Counted from the stretch's first letter, positions 46,560 through 60,726 are shown. The stretch: DNA of 64,000 nt from Mactromeris polynyma (GCA_032209605.1 JASFXZ010000009.1:20385553-20449552); one strand, 5' to 3'. Translations and numbers: made by a program. The notes: generated by a model not told the origin, from the sequence alone.

Positions 46560-47175
46560 AAGAGTTGGAATACATCCATCCGTTCAAGAGTTATTAACTG
46601 GAAACTATATCAAGTACAAAAAGGGGCCATAACGCCTCCAAATATTGACGGGTTATCTGTGGAATCAAACTTAACCATACTTATATACTAATCAATCCAT
46701 CCTTTCTTAAAGTCAAAAGGGTCATATCTCACCCGAAAATTGGCAGATTGTAACTGAAATCACACTTGACCTATATTTTATTATCCTATGCGTATGTGCC
46801 CCATATGAATTGAATTAATACATCATTTTAAGAAACCAAGTTTTATTTTTAAATGGGCAATAACTCCTCCAAAACTTGACGTATTGTAACATATATCAAA
46901 CTTGATCTATACTTTAATACCCTATGCCTAAGTGTGCAATTTGAATTGAATACATCCAACCTTTCAGTTATTAATTTATTAACCAGAAACCATTTTTTAT
47001 TTCGAAAATGAGCCAAACTCCTTGAGAATTGTGACCGGTATCGAACTTGACCTGTATTTTATTCTATACGTATGTGCCAAATATGAATAGAATCGACACG
47101 TCTGTTCAAGAGTTACTGATTGGAAACCAAATTTTGAACGGACGGCCAGACGGATAGAAGGACGGACAGGTATAC
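46560..47175. repeat. Degenerate tandem repeat ('cataactcctcc' type)
   Basis: About four diverged units share the order 'ccataactcctccaaa.ttgac', 'atc.aacttgacctatatttta', 'tatgtgcc..atatgaattgaat', 'catcc..ttcaagagttatt' and 'ggaaacca'. Unit length varies from about 95 to 155 bases. It ends in 'ggacggacagg'. I know similar sequences as common repeats in bivalve genomes, from memory and not from a search. Confidence 0.65.
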
Positions 47176-47904
47176 TTCCTTTGACTGACGGGGGCATAAT
47201 AAAACCTATCGTTAATCCCTCTTCATAATTAAAACGAAGACTTAGAACATCATGTCAAAATCCCTACGTTCGATTAGATGTCTACTTTCAGTTTAGAAAA
47301 ATGTCAATTTCAAACTCACGGAAGATCTTTTCTTATGGGTGGTCTACGACTAATATGTAGCCAAAAATAATGTAAAGAATTGTAAAAACATTTAAGTTAC
47401 ATGAACTTCACATGCATTTGGATGTTACTAAGAACATGGTATTATTATACGTTACTTTGAATACAGTACACTAAATTACACTCATTATAAATAGTTGGAC
47501 ATGATATAATGCTTAAGTGTATTGTTTAATAAACTTTCCCTTTTCACAGAGATTACTGGTACAATGAAACATGTGTTGAGCACCGTTTTTTCAGATTACA
47601 TACAATAAACGCGTATCGCTGTTTGCGCGGGAAACCCGCTATCGTAGGGGCACTATCGTGAAGCTAATTTTGTTAAGTGACTTAACCATTTGCATTCACT
47701 GTTTGTTAGTTATATTCCCACGGAATCTATTTTCTAACAGCATTAACATTTTTCACAAAGCATTGAAGAAGCCCACATTTACGGCGATATGCATTTGTCT
47801 GAAGTACATTTACAGGTAAGTGTGTAGCTGGCGGGTCACATTCACACAATCAGAGTTTGCACAAGAAAGATCTAAACAGAAGGAAGAAGACAAACACGAC
47901 AATG

Positions 47905-48510
47905 CCAACAAATACAACAACAAGCGAACCAGGGGTGTCATTGGTAATACCATCGTGATATGGACGAATACAGGCACACCAACAAACACAACAACAAGCG
48001 AACCAGGGGGGTCATTGGTAATACCATCGTGATATGGACAAATACAGGCACACCAACAAACACAACAACAAGCGAACCAGGGGGGTCATTGGTAATACCA
48101 TCGTGATATGGACGAATACAGACACACCAACAAACACAACAACAAGCGAACCAGGGTGGTCATTGGTAATACCATCGTGGTATGGACAAATACAGGCACA
48201 CCAACAAACACAACAACAAGCGAACCAGGGGGGTCATTGGTAATACCATCGTGATATGGACGAATACAGACACACCAACAAACTCAACAACAAGCGAACC
48301 AGGAGGGTCATTGGTAATACCATCGTGATATGGACGAATACAGGCACACCAACAAATAAAACAACAAGCGAACCAGGGGGGTCATTGGTAATACCATCGT
48401 GATATGGACGAATACAGGCACACCAACAAACACAACAACAAGCGAACCAGGAGGGTCATTGGTAATACCATCGTGATATGGACGAATACAGGCACACCAA
48501 CAAACACAAC
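47905..48510. repeat. 74-bp minisatellite, 8 units
   Basis: 'ttggtaatac' occurs at 47941, 48015, 48089, 48163, 48237, 48311, 48385 and 48459, exactly 74 bases apart each time. Units differ by few substitutions. The edge sequence 'ccaacaaacacaacaacaag' is shared with the 101-bp array of copy 1. Confidence 0.97.
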
Positions 48511-49673
48511 GAGCTACAAATAGGAACACAGGACTACATGACTTGCAACCATATAATTTAGGCAATAAAATGCCAACAAAACAACGACAATAATCATTCG
48601 ATTACGTGTATCATAATTTCTATCGTGAATGGCCCACATGAATTCTCTGTAAATCAAGATTAATTACGATATGGGTCCAATTGTACTGTTAGATTTGATT
48701 GTAAAGTACCAACTCTTTCTGCAGTAATAGTGTTCTGTTCCTTCCAATAAGCAATAATAGTGTCTGTTTTTTGTGCAATTCAATTGGAAAGCAAATAACC
48801 AATCTGTTGTCGCAAATGGCATGTTACGGACTAGACATTCTTCATAATTTAATGAATACAACGCCCGAAAGAGCAATTACTTACAAAAATCTGTATTTAT
48901 CTCATGGATTCATGATACGAATTAAATCCTTTATATTTGACAATAATAGATAATAAAAAACTAAACTATTTGAACATTTTTCTTGTGTGACCTGACATAC
49001 TGACACTGTAATTAGACAGTTACAAATACCAGATAAATAAATTCAATCTGATTAAGTGCTCCGATATGTAAAACATTTATTGAACTATGACAGATACTAT
49101 AAAAAGTCAGACTCATATCTCACAAATGACATAATTATGAATAAGCGCAGGCTACAAAAAGAGCAATAACCGAAATCAAATAATGTTCTTCTGAAAAATA
49201 TACAGACAAAAAATCTATGGATACGAACCTTACTACGGTGTATCTACAACAAGTGTGACAAGCTTCTAAAAAAACATGGCAAAGACATAGAAACTTGAAC
49301 GCAATATATTAAATTAAATAGCAACACAATTAGTATCTCTTTCCCTTAGGCATACACGGCACCACGTAACCAATTAAACTAAACATTTCCCCTGAAATGC
49401 ACTTGTTTAATCAAGCAGTACCACCAGGTAAGTTAATTAGTTCAACAAATTGAATACATAATTCAGCTAGTGGTTATATATACTAGTAGATATATTTACA
49501 CGTATGTTTGTAAATATACTGTACGTCACTTTAATCCAGTGTTTAGATCAGTCTATACACTAGCACCAGACGTCATCGCGTAGCTTGTGGATCAGGGAGT
49601 TGATCGTTTAGAATTCGTTTAAAATAGACTCATGTGTGCAGTGGAGCTAATCCACTTGAATTAACTTTAAGTA

Positions 49674-50041
49674 AACAGTGCGGTTATAAGTTCTATTTAT
49701 GTTGAAATATTTTGGTCAAGTTCTCTTTTCCCTATGTGCAGTTTGTTTCATTTAATATGATATTCATGTTCTTTTCTACATCTTTTCGGCCTACTAGAAT
49801 TGAATTTCTTGACATATTTCGCTATGTTTTTCATCCTTAAAAGTTCCACCTTGTTGTCCCCTAAATTGCCCTTACTTGTTTTTTATGGTCTGCCGGACCA
49901 TTCCTTGCACACATTTTCCCATACATTTTACCATTGCTCCTCCTCAGTGCCTAATGTTCTGTAGAAGGTTGTTTTCCCGGGGTCTGTGTGTGGAGGTATT
50001 GTCTCATGTATATGGTGTTCCCTGTAACAATTTGATTCCTC
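49674..50041 (+). mobile_element. 402-bp dispersed repeat (old copy 2)
   Basis: Partner of 32968-33352. It ends 'atatggtgttccctgtaaca' plus 'atttgattcctct'. The 5' about 15 bases are altered. Confidence 0.8.
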
Positions 50042-51151
50042 TGTAAACGGGCGGATGACATATTACCCGCATATGGTGATAGCTCGCCGTGAAACTTTAG
50101 TTCAGACAGGCTAATACATATATGATGTTAGTTATATTTTTGCACGTTTCGTTAGGCATTCACATATATGTTCTAACAAAAAAGGTAGTGGTGTCCCAGA
50201 TAATTAATCTGGATTTATCATACACGTCCTACATCGCAGCAACTTGTCAAACTAAATGGTAGTGGACTAAACAGGTCATTACATTTCAGATAGCGTTGAT
50301 TTCTCTTTGATTGGAATAAAGGCTAAACACTGTACAGTACATGTAATTATCGTTCCTGGTGTGATCGATGCTTTACAATTAAGCTCAACGTAGGAACTGA
50401 CACATGTTGGGCATGTTAATAATTACATATGGCATAATCGAAACAAATATCGTCTTTTTTCCATCAATCTTCATTCACTGGATTTCGTCGAAGTCGTATA
50501 TCTTACTTAGTGAATGTAATTACTTAAACAAATGCACATATAATGAAGTTAAACTGAATTGTTTCTTCGTGTTTTGCCAATATAATTAGAAAAACAGATA
50601 TGTAGAAGCCGTAATTTGGAGGCTGAGCACACTCTCATTAATCTTTGTAATTTCAGTTGATTTCTACCATCAATATGTCGACACCAGGGATATAAGTAGA
50701 ATAGTGATAAGCGAACAGCTCAAGTAATTTTTAATAGTCCTACTAGTTTCCAAAACTAGGCATAAAAATTTACTATATGTTCAAAATTTGTCTCGAAAAA
50801 CGTTCTCAGCTAATCAGCATTATTGCGTTCTGAAAATGATAAATAAAATCCAATCTGCCTTGTGTGTAAAGCCATTGTGTAAGAACAAGCAAAAGTATGG
50901 TTGTGAAACGGTAATTAGACACGACGGGTAAAGATCGTAATGTGCGTGCGTGCGTGCGTATATACATATAATGGTAAAGTGCATGCATTTCTGTCATATT
51001 TCACTTCCATAACACGTTAACAAGAATAATATTCCAAATGTTTGAATGGAATCACGAAACATTTTATCAACAAAAGAAAAACAATATTGGACTAAATAGT
51101 TGCTTGAAGTCAGAATGAAGAAGGAAGTAACAATTAATTAAGGAATTTATT

Positions 51152-51285
51152 AAAGCAAACGGCTCTATAGTTACAATGATGACAATGTAATATCAGACTT
51201 ACATGTATCGCTCTGTCATGGTGGTATGTAATTTAATATAATACTACACACGGCAAATTGTATACATAATTGGAAAGTTTTATTG
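51152..51285. other. 134-bp block nearly identical between the old duplicates (copy 2)
   Basis: Counterpart of 36111-36242, with a single AC dinucleotide extra. Flanks diverge at once on both sides. Confidence 0.6.
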
Positions 51286-51472
51286 AAAAACAATAATGCT
51301 AGAATAGAATACGTCTAAAATGTTTTGCATTCCATGCGTAAAGAGTTTCTTGCTTTATTAATCATTTACGTAATTAAATAAGTAAGGAATATGTCCCTTG
51401 TCGTCGCATTGCCCGGATACGATTCGCCTGAAAATATTCAATGCATATAAATGCGTTGATTTTCCTTTGTAT

Positions 51473-51870
51473 AAAGTAAAGTAAAGCATGTAATCTGAAT
51501 TGGTCGATTGAGAAACAATCTCTAACCATTTATCTATCAGTCATGCTCGTATAATGTGTCCTGTGTTACTACCCTGTACAGAGAGAGGGTGAATTTCGTG
51601 ATCAAAGCCCGCTCAGGACATGGCCCCAAACTCCCAACCAATAGATCAGGAGTCATGCGCTTTATCCTTAGACCCGACGGCTATAGCATCCTGATAAACA
51701 AGCTGGAGATTGTACACACACAGGTCATTTTACCATATCGGTCATCTCAACAGGTTTAATTTATGGGTTGACGTACATGACGGGGCAACGTTCACCCGAT
51801 TTGGTAGCTCGAACCCATGACCCCAATCGTTACTAGTACGATACTCTATCGACAGATGTACACGTCCACG
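51473..51870 (-). mobile_element. tRNA-derived SINE, minus strand (old copy 2)
   Basis: Partner of 36440-36840 with the same head (tgtcgatagagtatcgtact on the minus strand), B-box-like 'gggttcgagct' and CTTTA-rich tail. Confidence 0.75.
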
Positions 51871-52849
51871 CAATTATCACAATCTTACTTGAGGGAATAT
51901 TTCAATTCAATATTTGAACGCAAATGCTGCTTATATTTGCTCTATTCTACAAATACTTATTTTCTGCAACTCAAACCAAAATTGAAATGAAATTCAGTTA
52001 TGCAAAAGCACGTAGTCTGAGGTCATGGTTAGGATGTAAACACAAAAAAGAAAACAAAGTCAATGCCGCTGAAGTGCTTCAGTTAATTTCCTTTCCTTAA
52101 TTAGAGTTCTGTTTTCTCACTGCTTGGTCCCATTGTGTTTAAATATTAATTTGTTCTCATGATATGGCATGTTTAATTAAAAGATGCAGGGTGCCCATGA
52201 AGTTGTTTTTTGTAAACCAGAATTTACGGTCGTATAATTCTGATATGGTGACAGTTCTGACGCACGAGGTTTCATTTTTCTTTTTATTCTTTGGATTTGT
52301 TTTTTCTACTAAACCATTATTGGTTTCGTGGTGCTTGGTAAAGATTATATTTAATACCAAACGACGCAAGTGTTTGTTTGGAAGCATTGTATTGGAATGC
52401 TTTCCGGTCACGTTTTGAAAGAACCTCAATAACAAAAAGGCTTTGATTTAGAAAGCAAGCGAGACAGTGAGTGATAGTAAGTAGCACAGAACTCCTGATG
52501 CACATATCTCTATGTTATATTAATAAATTAAGAATCGGGAATGGGTATAACTAAACTCGGACAGTTGGAGGCAGAGATTATGTGCAATGTTGTGCTGTGG
52601 TAGAAGGATGCTTTTTGTCAAGGGAATTCAAGACACAGGAAGCATGTAACCTCACGAGACATGGAACACGGAATTGATATATGACACCGTAAACATTATG
52701 GCATTATTTCAAACTATTTGACGACAATCCCATTTTTTATGTAATCATCAATATACAAGGTACATTAAAGAATGCCATTTAAAACACCATTCTAAACATG
52801 TGTAAGTTGCTAAGCCATATTAACATAAATATGGACCAAAACCGAGTGT

Positions 52850-53216
52850 TTTACAAGGCTGTAATTCACGGTGTGTGTATTATTTCAATTTATGTTTTAG
52901 ATGTAAGTTAAGTTCCCCTTTCCCCATGTACAGTTCCTTAACTAGATATAATGTTCATGCACGTCCCCCCCCCCGTTTTGGCTTTCTTGCATTGTCATGA
53001 GATGTATCCATTCATTATTAATCCGTCTCCCCTAGTTGTCCCCCTAAAAGCCCCATGGTTGATTTTGACATTTGATTAGACTATTCATTACTTTCTCGGT
53101 CCCAAGCATGTTTACCATTGTAACTCCCAAGACATTATTATTTCGTAGGCTGTTGTTTCCCTGGGGTATGTGTGGAGAGGCATTGTTTTGTGTATGTGGC
53201 GTTCTCTGTAACATCA
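52850..53216 (+). mobile_element. 402-bp dispersed repeat (old copy 2)
   Basis: Partner of 37768-38107, from 'ttttacaaggctgtaattca' to 'tatgtggcgttctctgtaac'. It includes a run of ten C near 52966. Confidence 0.75.
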
Positions 53217-53219
53217 TAT

Positions 53220-55715
53220 TCATATACTGAAAACACGTCTTGCAGACATGCAATCAAATCGTTTTCAGTTCTTTTTTCTCAAAAGTTATCTCGTCAAAAT
53301 AAGCGAACATTGTTATTCTTGGAACAACCTGCCGCGAGGCAAAATAAGCAATTTACGAACTATCTCCAAGTGATTTATAACTGTCTAAGGAATAATATAC
53401 TTGCTTATAAAAGTGTGAACATGGCATTTATCACACAGTGTCGAGTTTGTAATAATAATAGATTACGTATTAGCAGGAAAATATATCAGAAAGTTTTGGA
53501 CCTAAGATCCACTGCGTTTTGATCAAAAAGTAAATCGCTAAGAAACCTAGCAAAGCGGGATTGTAATGTATCAAACTCACAGAAAAAATAGAATTTTGTA
53601 TCAAAGCAACATGCAATTCAATTTGTAAAATAAATTACCAACATATTGGGCAAGTTTGGTACAAATATTTTCGCGTCGAATTTGGCACAAATAGTCACTG
53701 GTACGTACACTATATACAAAATAACTAACATAAATTATTACCAATCCTACTACATTGAAAATACGGTTATGAGAAGAAACAATTAACATTAAATCATGAA
53801 AAACAAAATACGCCATATTTGTTTTGTCCCATTCAACTTGTTCAATAGATTTTTGGTACCGACAATCAGATTCGCTATTGATTCTCCTGCATTTACAATG
53901 ATGGCGTTAGTTTCGTACCGTTTAGAATAAATCTTCATTAAATTTAGAAATGATGTAGAACGCGGCAAAGAGTTAAGTCACAAGTATCAAGATTTCCAGT
54001 GGTACTAATATTCCTCCGAATAGATTTGGCCTAATATTTATCGAACTTCCACCAGTTAATCAGTAGTTTATTTCTGGCATTCACATAATACTCGACCAAT
54101 CTGAATACGACTGCTAATCTTCTGAAAAATTACAACTATAATCTTGACGAATATCTCTATGTGACAAACATCCAACAGGAATGAATAAGGAAGTACAATG
54201 ACTGAATGATGTTTGGATAAAGCAAGTTTTGAAGAGCTTAAATGGCTATATGCTTTTCTTATTTGTATTGTTAGAGCAGGGTAATGACACCGAATGTATG
54301 TACGACAACATTGCACCCTTCCTGTAGATCCATACGATATCATTCAGTAAAGTAATTACCTTTGAGATATTTAATACATCAGACTTATTCAAACGATTAC
54401 TTTAGAGGTCAACTAGAGCTTTCGCTAAAGGTGATTAATACCCCCGCAATACCTCCTTGTCAGATATAGTTTTCGAATGATCGAAAACATTGTCACGCAC
54501 AACAGCTCATCCTGTAGATTATGTGTGACGTGTCATGAATCGCAATCGCAGTGAATAAATAGCCATGATTATATATGTCACCATTTGATAGAAATGAATG
54601 CTTTGTAAAACTACATTTCAGAATAATACTTAATACGATCAATGCGGATTTAAAGCATAATTATTTATTATGGAATACTATTTCTGATAATTGTTTATGC
54701 TACTTCAATACATACTACATTTCCAATCATTGTTCAAAACTTTTGTCTGACTTCAGAGACAAAAAGTATCCATGTGAAAGTTTAAAGAAACCTAACGATA
54801 ATTTGTTGTTTATCATTTTTTTCTAAACGAAAAAGCAATGGTATTTCAATACACATTACTTCTAAGAGCTTTTTATAGTTTTTAAATTACATTTCAATCC
54901 GAAAATGGAATATGTTACATGTGGCAACAGAGTAATGAAATAAATACGAACACTTTTATCTGGCTCACATGACGGATTTATTTATAGTTGTATACAACTA
55001 GCACAATGTTACCTTGTTCAGAATTATTTATTACCTGATGCGCTATATGAATGTTAATATATTATTCTTTGCTTTTTTCACACGAAATAAATCAAACTAC
55101 GAAACTATTCCCCTGTCTATGGTTGAAACCGTTGATCACTCGATTTTCCAAGTTGATTCAAATGATTATGTGGTGTATTTTTGGTACATTCCGAACATTT
55201 TCCAAATATTTGTTTCTTATCTAATGTTATCACATGTATTTACACGTCATTATTACTGTTTGTTTATAAAATGAAATCACATGTTTACATATTTACACAC
55301 TGTTATTCATAAATGTTTTCAGAGTATTCAAATAACATAGCCGTAACAATATCTAAGTTTAGTTCTTAACACGTCCTTGAAATCGACATTTGATCAGGTA
55401 ATAAAACAGTTCATAGTTATTTGGGTAGCAGTCAAATATGTAGTCACTTGGTGTCGGAGATCGACCTCGGGCAACACTTCAGATGCCACCCCCTCCACCT
55501 CGGGACAACAGTTTTGACCCAATTATCTATGAAATAACAGTATAATATTGATGCAATTAATGTATTAACTGTTGTGTATTTTCTGTTTACCCGAATCATG
55601 TTTTCCAAACATTTCAATTCAGGCACCATAATGGAACATACAATCAAAGAAGAAACTTACTTCATTTTCATCCCACAGTTGAAAATCTTTATATGACATC
55701 AAATTTTATTCATCA
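53220..55715. other. AT-rich end of old copy 2, no gene seen
   Basis: Aligns with 38110-41450, lacking about 775 bp of copy 1. Short frames are not kept between the copies. Nothing else was recognised. Confidence 0.5.
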
Positions 55716-56257
55716 TTAAATATAAATGCCCACCGGTCAAGATTATCGCACATTTTCTGAAACATCCTACTAAAATCCAAAAAAACATTTTCATCTTAAA
55801 ATTGGCAAAAAATAAGACTTCAATTAAAGAAAGATTCCGCATAAATACGGCTTTAAAATGTCATTCACTTGCATTCTTTCTTTCGATTTTCGAACTTCTA
55901 GCAGACGGGGACCCTGACATCACAATGTTATTTTAATGTATAGAAAAACGATAGAACAAAGTTATTGGAATGTGTATCATATAAATATCGCACACTGCAA
56001 TACAAACAATACTAATGACTATCAATGAATTGCTGTCATACATTATTGTGTTTCGTCCGAAGAATCTACTGCTCGAACACTAGATAGCACTAACCATCAA
56101 ATATACAAACCAACTATGAACCATGTGTTTTAGTTCCATATATGATACTTCATAATATTTTAACTATAAGTACACACACCATTGCCTTTTAGATATGCTG
56201 ATATATTGTGTTAATTAGTCAGTGTCTATTAAGCCAAGTTTGGCTGGGCATGAAATA

Positions 56258-56830
56258 TTTTTTCGGCACAGCCGTACTAACCTGGTTTGCATATCAGTGT
56301 TTTGTAAACCAATCAAATCTTACGTTAACCACCAAGGCATTTTCTCTTCATCCGAAAAATGTTTGTAACCTAGACGCAGATTGGTTAACATTGTGTATAG
56401 TGAATTTCAAGATTTATCCAGTAAGTAGTGTTGTTAGTCATCACCACGGCGAATTGTCCGGTGTTGGAATTAAGAAGACTTTCTTGGTTTTGTGTACCAG
56501 TCGCGAACATGTATATTGTTTTAATCAGATAAATCGCTATGTAACACGTTTATTAACATGAATGTGTGAGTTCACGACTTATGCAATAGGTAATGATGAA
56601 CTATATTGAAACCGACTATACTATGTCTATTACTTATCACACTACGGATTTATTTTTAAGTCTACTACGCAGTGATCTCCCCTTACGGATCTCGGAGTTT
56701 CTGTAGTATATCTTAATTGAATGACAGGCAGTCGTAATAATTAGGCATTTTTTAATGTCGTACAACAACTTTTAACCTCCATATTGCAACAAATTTGCAT
56801 ACTTCAAGTTGCGCCGACCATCTTTTTTAA
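56258..56830 (+). mobile_element. Second dispersed repeat (family B), split copy
   Basis: The 5' part 56258-56400 (ttttcggcacagccgtacta ... ggttaacatt) and the 3' part about 56735-56830 (attttttaatgtcgtacaac ... gttgcgccgaccatctt) match 35392-35645. About 330 unrelated bases lie between them, so the copy was interrupted by an insertion or is rearranged. Confidence 0.6.
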
Positions 56831-57589
56831 AGATATTTCTTGTTTATGTTTTGACTTTGTAAATTGTACTGCAATATTTTATTTTTGACACCATAATAAA
56901 CTATATGTATATGCGACAAATATCTGTCGATTTATCTTTAATAGAAGATATGTGTGTATTGGAAGACAATATTAAATACATCGTAACAGGCACCCATATT
57001 TACCTGCTTTCTTTGTCTCACTTCTGCAAACAGATGAACGAAGAAAGACAACGATATGTGCAAAAAATCAACTTGACAGAGACTTGGAGGAAATACCGCA
57101 CAAGTGTTTCTTTCAAAAGCAGATTATTCATCATGATTATGTTACCACAACATAGGTGAAATTGACAATTTACAAGCCTTGTGACTCGATGGAAGGGAAC
57201 GCAATCAATGTTCAATTTCTTGTACTGTCCAATGATAACCCAGTACTTTCGCTCTTGTAGTATAATTTACACGAGTCTCGATGGTCAAAGTATTAATTTA
57301 TTGACCAAACATATTTTTATTTCAAGATATATTTTTTATGTAACTGTTGAACTGTATATACTTTCTTTACTGTTTATATAATCAATGTATATGTATATGT
57401 TATATGTCAATTAATGATAAAATACGAAGTGTTTATTGCAACTTTACTTGCCGTAAATTCTATTCATCTACATTATTCACTACTTAAATTGATTTGATAT
57501 ATGTTCACATTTTTGTTCTTCATACATGTATTATTTGTATATATAGTTCTTTCTCTTATGTGTTTTTGTTAAAACTGTATACATGTTTT

Positions 57590-57632
57590 GCTCTCCAACT
57601 AGGAGGAAATAAACGATCTATCTATCTAAGAG
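57590..57632 (+). repeat. Possible retroposon 3' tail, AATAAA plus (TATC)n
   Basis: 'ggaggaaataaacgatctat' followed by 'ctatctaag' has the form of a polyadenylation signal and short tandem tail of a CR1-like element. No coding part can be seen upstream. Confidence 0.25.
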
Positions 57633-60080
57633 TTGTCACATTTGTGGAGGGGGTAATGAATCCTTTTGTCCGACAACGACATGTGTGGTGTAAATTTAAA
57701 TTTTACCATATATGCTTCACCAGTCGCCATCACCACGAGGACAATACATATACTTCATATAGTATAAAATGTTTTATTGCAGAAAGAGTGTTTTATCACG
57801 GCTATTAATAAATATGAATGATTAGTTATTGATATTCTTAGTTTGACTATCATCTTCGTCATCATTTAACACCAACGTTTTCATTAGCATCGTCATCATC
57901 GTCATACCTACTTGTTCTGTTTTATATTTAAATATTGAAATGAAGCAGCATGTGAGAATGATGGCTAAATAGATAAAATAATTATTCATTATATCAAACA
58001 CAGCACCAACTTAACATCAGTAATGAGTTTAGCATTACACTTCAACAAAATCATATTAGTTTAGTGACAAAATACCGTATGGTAAATGTATTCTATCAGG
58101 CTCTGAAGGCATCAGTGAACGCGGATGATGACAATGAATTGTAACTAGAAATATGAAATACTGATCATTATGACAATGCCAATCACAAAGATTAATATAA
58201 TGTAACTAGTTTGTCCTGAAAAGAAGAGGATGGTTGCTATGACTATTTATTTAAGTCAGAAACATGTGAAATAGTGACTCGAAACTAAGTACTATATTGA
58301 CTTTGACCTGGTTACATTTGCTATCATGTGTTAATATCGATACGAACGTTTATTCCACTAGAATCTACAATAATCAAGTTACATATGTTATTTATTTAAT
58401 TCACATAAAATTTATTCAAAAGGAATGGTATTATTTCAAGAAGCGTGTTATTATTTCAAAAGATATTTTCTTCACATAAAACATTATTACAAACTTTACT
58501 TCTCCGAATGTTATTTCGAGAAACAATATATGACAATGAAACTAAAAACTTCATGTTTAATGACTTAATGTTGTAAAAATTTATATAAATGTGCTAAAGG
58601 CATGTCCATTTGCATGTTGTCATTAACTTGTACATTTTGTGAAACTTATAGTTTATTTTGTTTTGTAAATCCTTATTTTAACATTTGTATAGTGCGGTTT
58701 TATTAACCGCGAACGCAATGAATATATTACCTGGACCATTACTTTTCAAAATTTCGTGTTTGTACGCAGCGTGTCCGCAGTTTTGTTTTGATAGAAAGTA
58801 ATTCAAACTGCAGTTTTACGCACGAGAGCATTTGCTAACCTAAATTGACATGGATCGGTCCTGAACGTTCATACACCTGTTCGCGGTCAATCTAATAGCA
58901 CTATATAAGTTGTTGAAATTGTTAATTATTTCGAGTGTGTTATGTTTGGAATATTGTGATATCCAAGAATGTATCATTAAAAACGAATATAAAAGAGCTT
59001 GAAAGTTTACCTTAATGTTTTTCTTTGTGTAGAGAAATCTCCTTGTAAACCGAAAAAAAACAGTCATATTTTATAGACTTGAGACCCTTCTTGTACAAAG
59101 TTCCTTTGAATTAAACCCATTTATGCACATAAAAATAATTTTGAATTAAACTTTTAATTCCACGAGTTTTCATATGCCCATTACCAGGAGAAATACATGA
59201 AATTGTGTTATTACTTTATTGCGTATTTCTCAAAATTGTCTAATTGTGGCTTAACCCCATTCTTGCACTAAGCCCTTCAAATGTTGTATGCAATGGAACA
59301 AAAGCTGGAGCAATGCAATTACTTAAATAGTCTGCATACAGCATCGCAACAAACATGATGACTTGCGAACTTTCAAACAAAAATTCATTTTTACCCAAAA
59401 AATGCAATATTACAGTGGAATTATTGTTTCAGAATTCAGAATTTCCGGGATTTTGACATTTAAATGGTATACCTCAAATATAATAATCAGAGATTGATCA
59501 ATGGTATTGTGTTTCTGACATGCAAAGTTGGATTATTATGGCATGGCTTGCTTTTTATAGTCAGTGCACTTTATCGCGCAACTGCAAAAACATAATTTGA
59601 AGTCAACAATATTTTCTTATCACAAGACAACCAAGGTCAATGTGTTAAACAAAAAAACAGGAACATTGGTTTCAACAACATGACACAACTTCACATACCA
59701 AAGGGAAGTTACCGCTTAAAACCTTTCGATTAAGAGTTGATCTCATCCATATCAGAAAGTCAGTTTTAACATATAATGTAGAATGATTTTTAACAGCAAC
59801 GAGTATAATTTTAATCTATCCGCTATTACTTTGTATTGTATATTTTAATTTTCAACGGCATACTTGTTCATTGTTTTCTTTTTCAGTTGTTCAATATAAT
59901 GTAGGTATTGTAAAGATTTATTGACCATCCGACTTAATGTACACTTTCCGATCAAATAATAATTATAACCGTTCATATCGTGGTTAATTTTTTTACCATG
60001 AAGATATGCACATTTTGACAGGTCAACAAAGTTTGTGTTCTTCCGGTTTTGCTGACTGCAATACTAGGTAATAGTAAAAG

Positions 60081-60459
60081 ATAGATTAAGTTGTTACAAT
60101 GTTCGCCACATACATAAGATAATGCCTCCCCACACAGATCCCAGGGAAACAACATTCTACAAAAGACTAGGTACTGAGAGGATGGAAGGGTAAGTATGTA
60201 TGGGAATAGGGGTGGGAAAATGGTGTAGCCGACCATCCAAAACAACTGTGGAGGGTTTAGGGGACAAGATGGGGGAGCTTAATGGATGGAATATATAACT
60301 GAATAAGCCAACAAAGTCAGTAATAATAGGCCGAAAGGGGGAGGAAGAACATTAATAGTATATCAAGTAAAGGAATTGCACATGGGGAAAGGGGAACTTA
60401 ACATATACACATGAACAGAAATAATTAGCACGCAGCCATTTACAGCCTTGGAACTGTCC
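60081..60459 (-). mobile_element. 402-bp dispersed repeat, near full length, minus strand
   Basis: Minus strand runs from GGACAGTTCCAAGGCTGTAA to 'gtaacaacttaatctatctt' with all internal landmarks, including the 'ccatccattaa', 'ggatggtcgg', 'cccctattcccatacat', 'ccctgggatctgtgtgggga' and 'tatgtatgtggcg' words. Together with 16926 and 45798 it defines the consensus. Confidence 0.85.
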
Positions 60460-60726
60460 TTAAAGAAAATATTTTTTGCCGGCAAATCCCCAAATGAGAA
60501 CTGTAAAGTAGATCATATTCTCTCATAATGAACCTTTCTGTGTGTGTGATAAACAAACACTGGAAATATGTTTTATGGTAGAAGTTGGACCAAAAGTGTA
60601 TGCAGTACGGATTGACATAATCAAAACACAGATAACAAGCATTATTTAACAGTTTATGTATGATTCAAGCATCAGTTTCATTCAATTGGAATTCTTCCAG
60701 AAATATTTTTTACTAAAAAGCTGATA

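Larger units (their letters stand above)
45430..47130. repeat. Segment of old copy 2 with no counterpart in copy 1
   Basis: Occupies the place of 26880-30720 in copy 1, to which it is not similar. It holds a full-length 402-bp element, an inverted tail of another and a degenerate tandem repeat. Confidence 0.7.
41455..55715. repeat. Old tandem segmental duplication, copy 2 (about 14.3 kb)
   Basis: Direct repeat of 23610-41450, starting almost exactly where copy 1 ends: the shared 'ctttatatgac' end lies near 41440 and again near 55690. Copy-2-only segments include about 41940-42940 and 45430-47130. It lacks the 402-bp-family insertion of copy 1 at 24749 and the second dispersed repeat at 35392. 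Confidence 0.85.
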
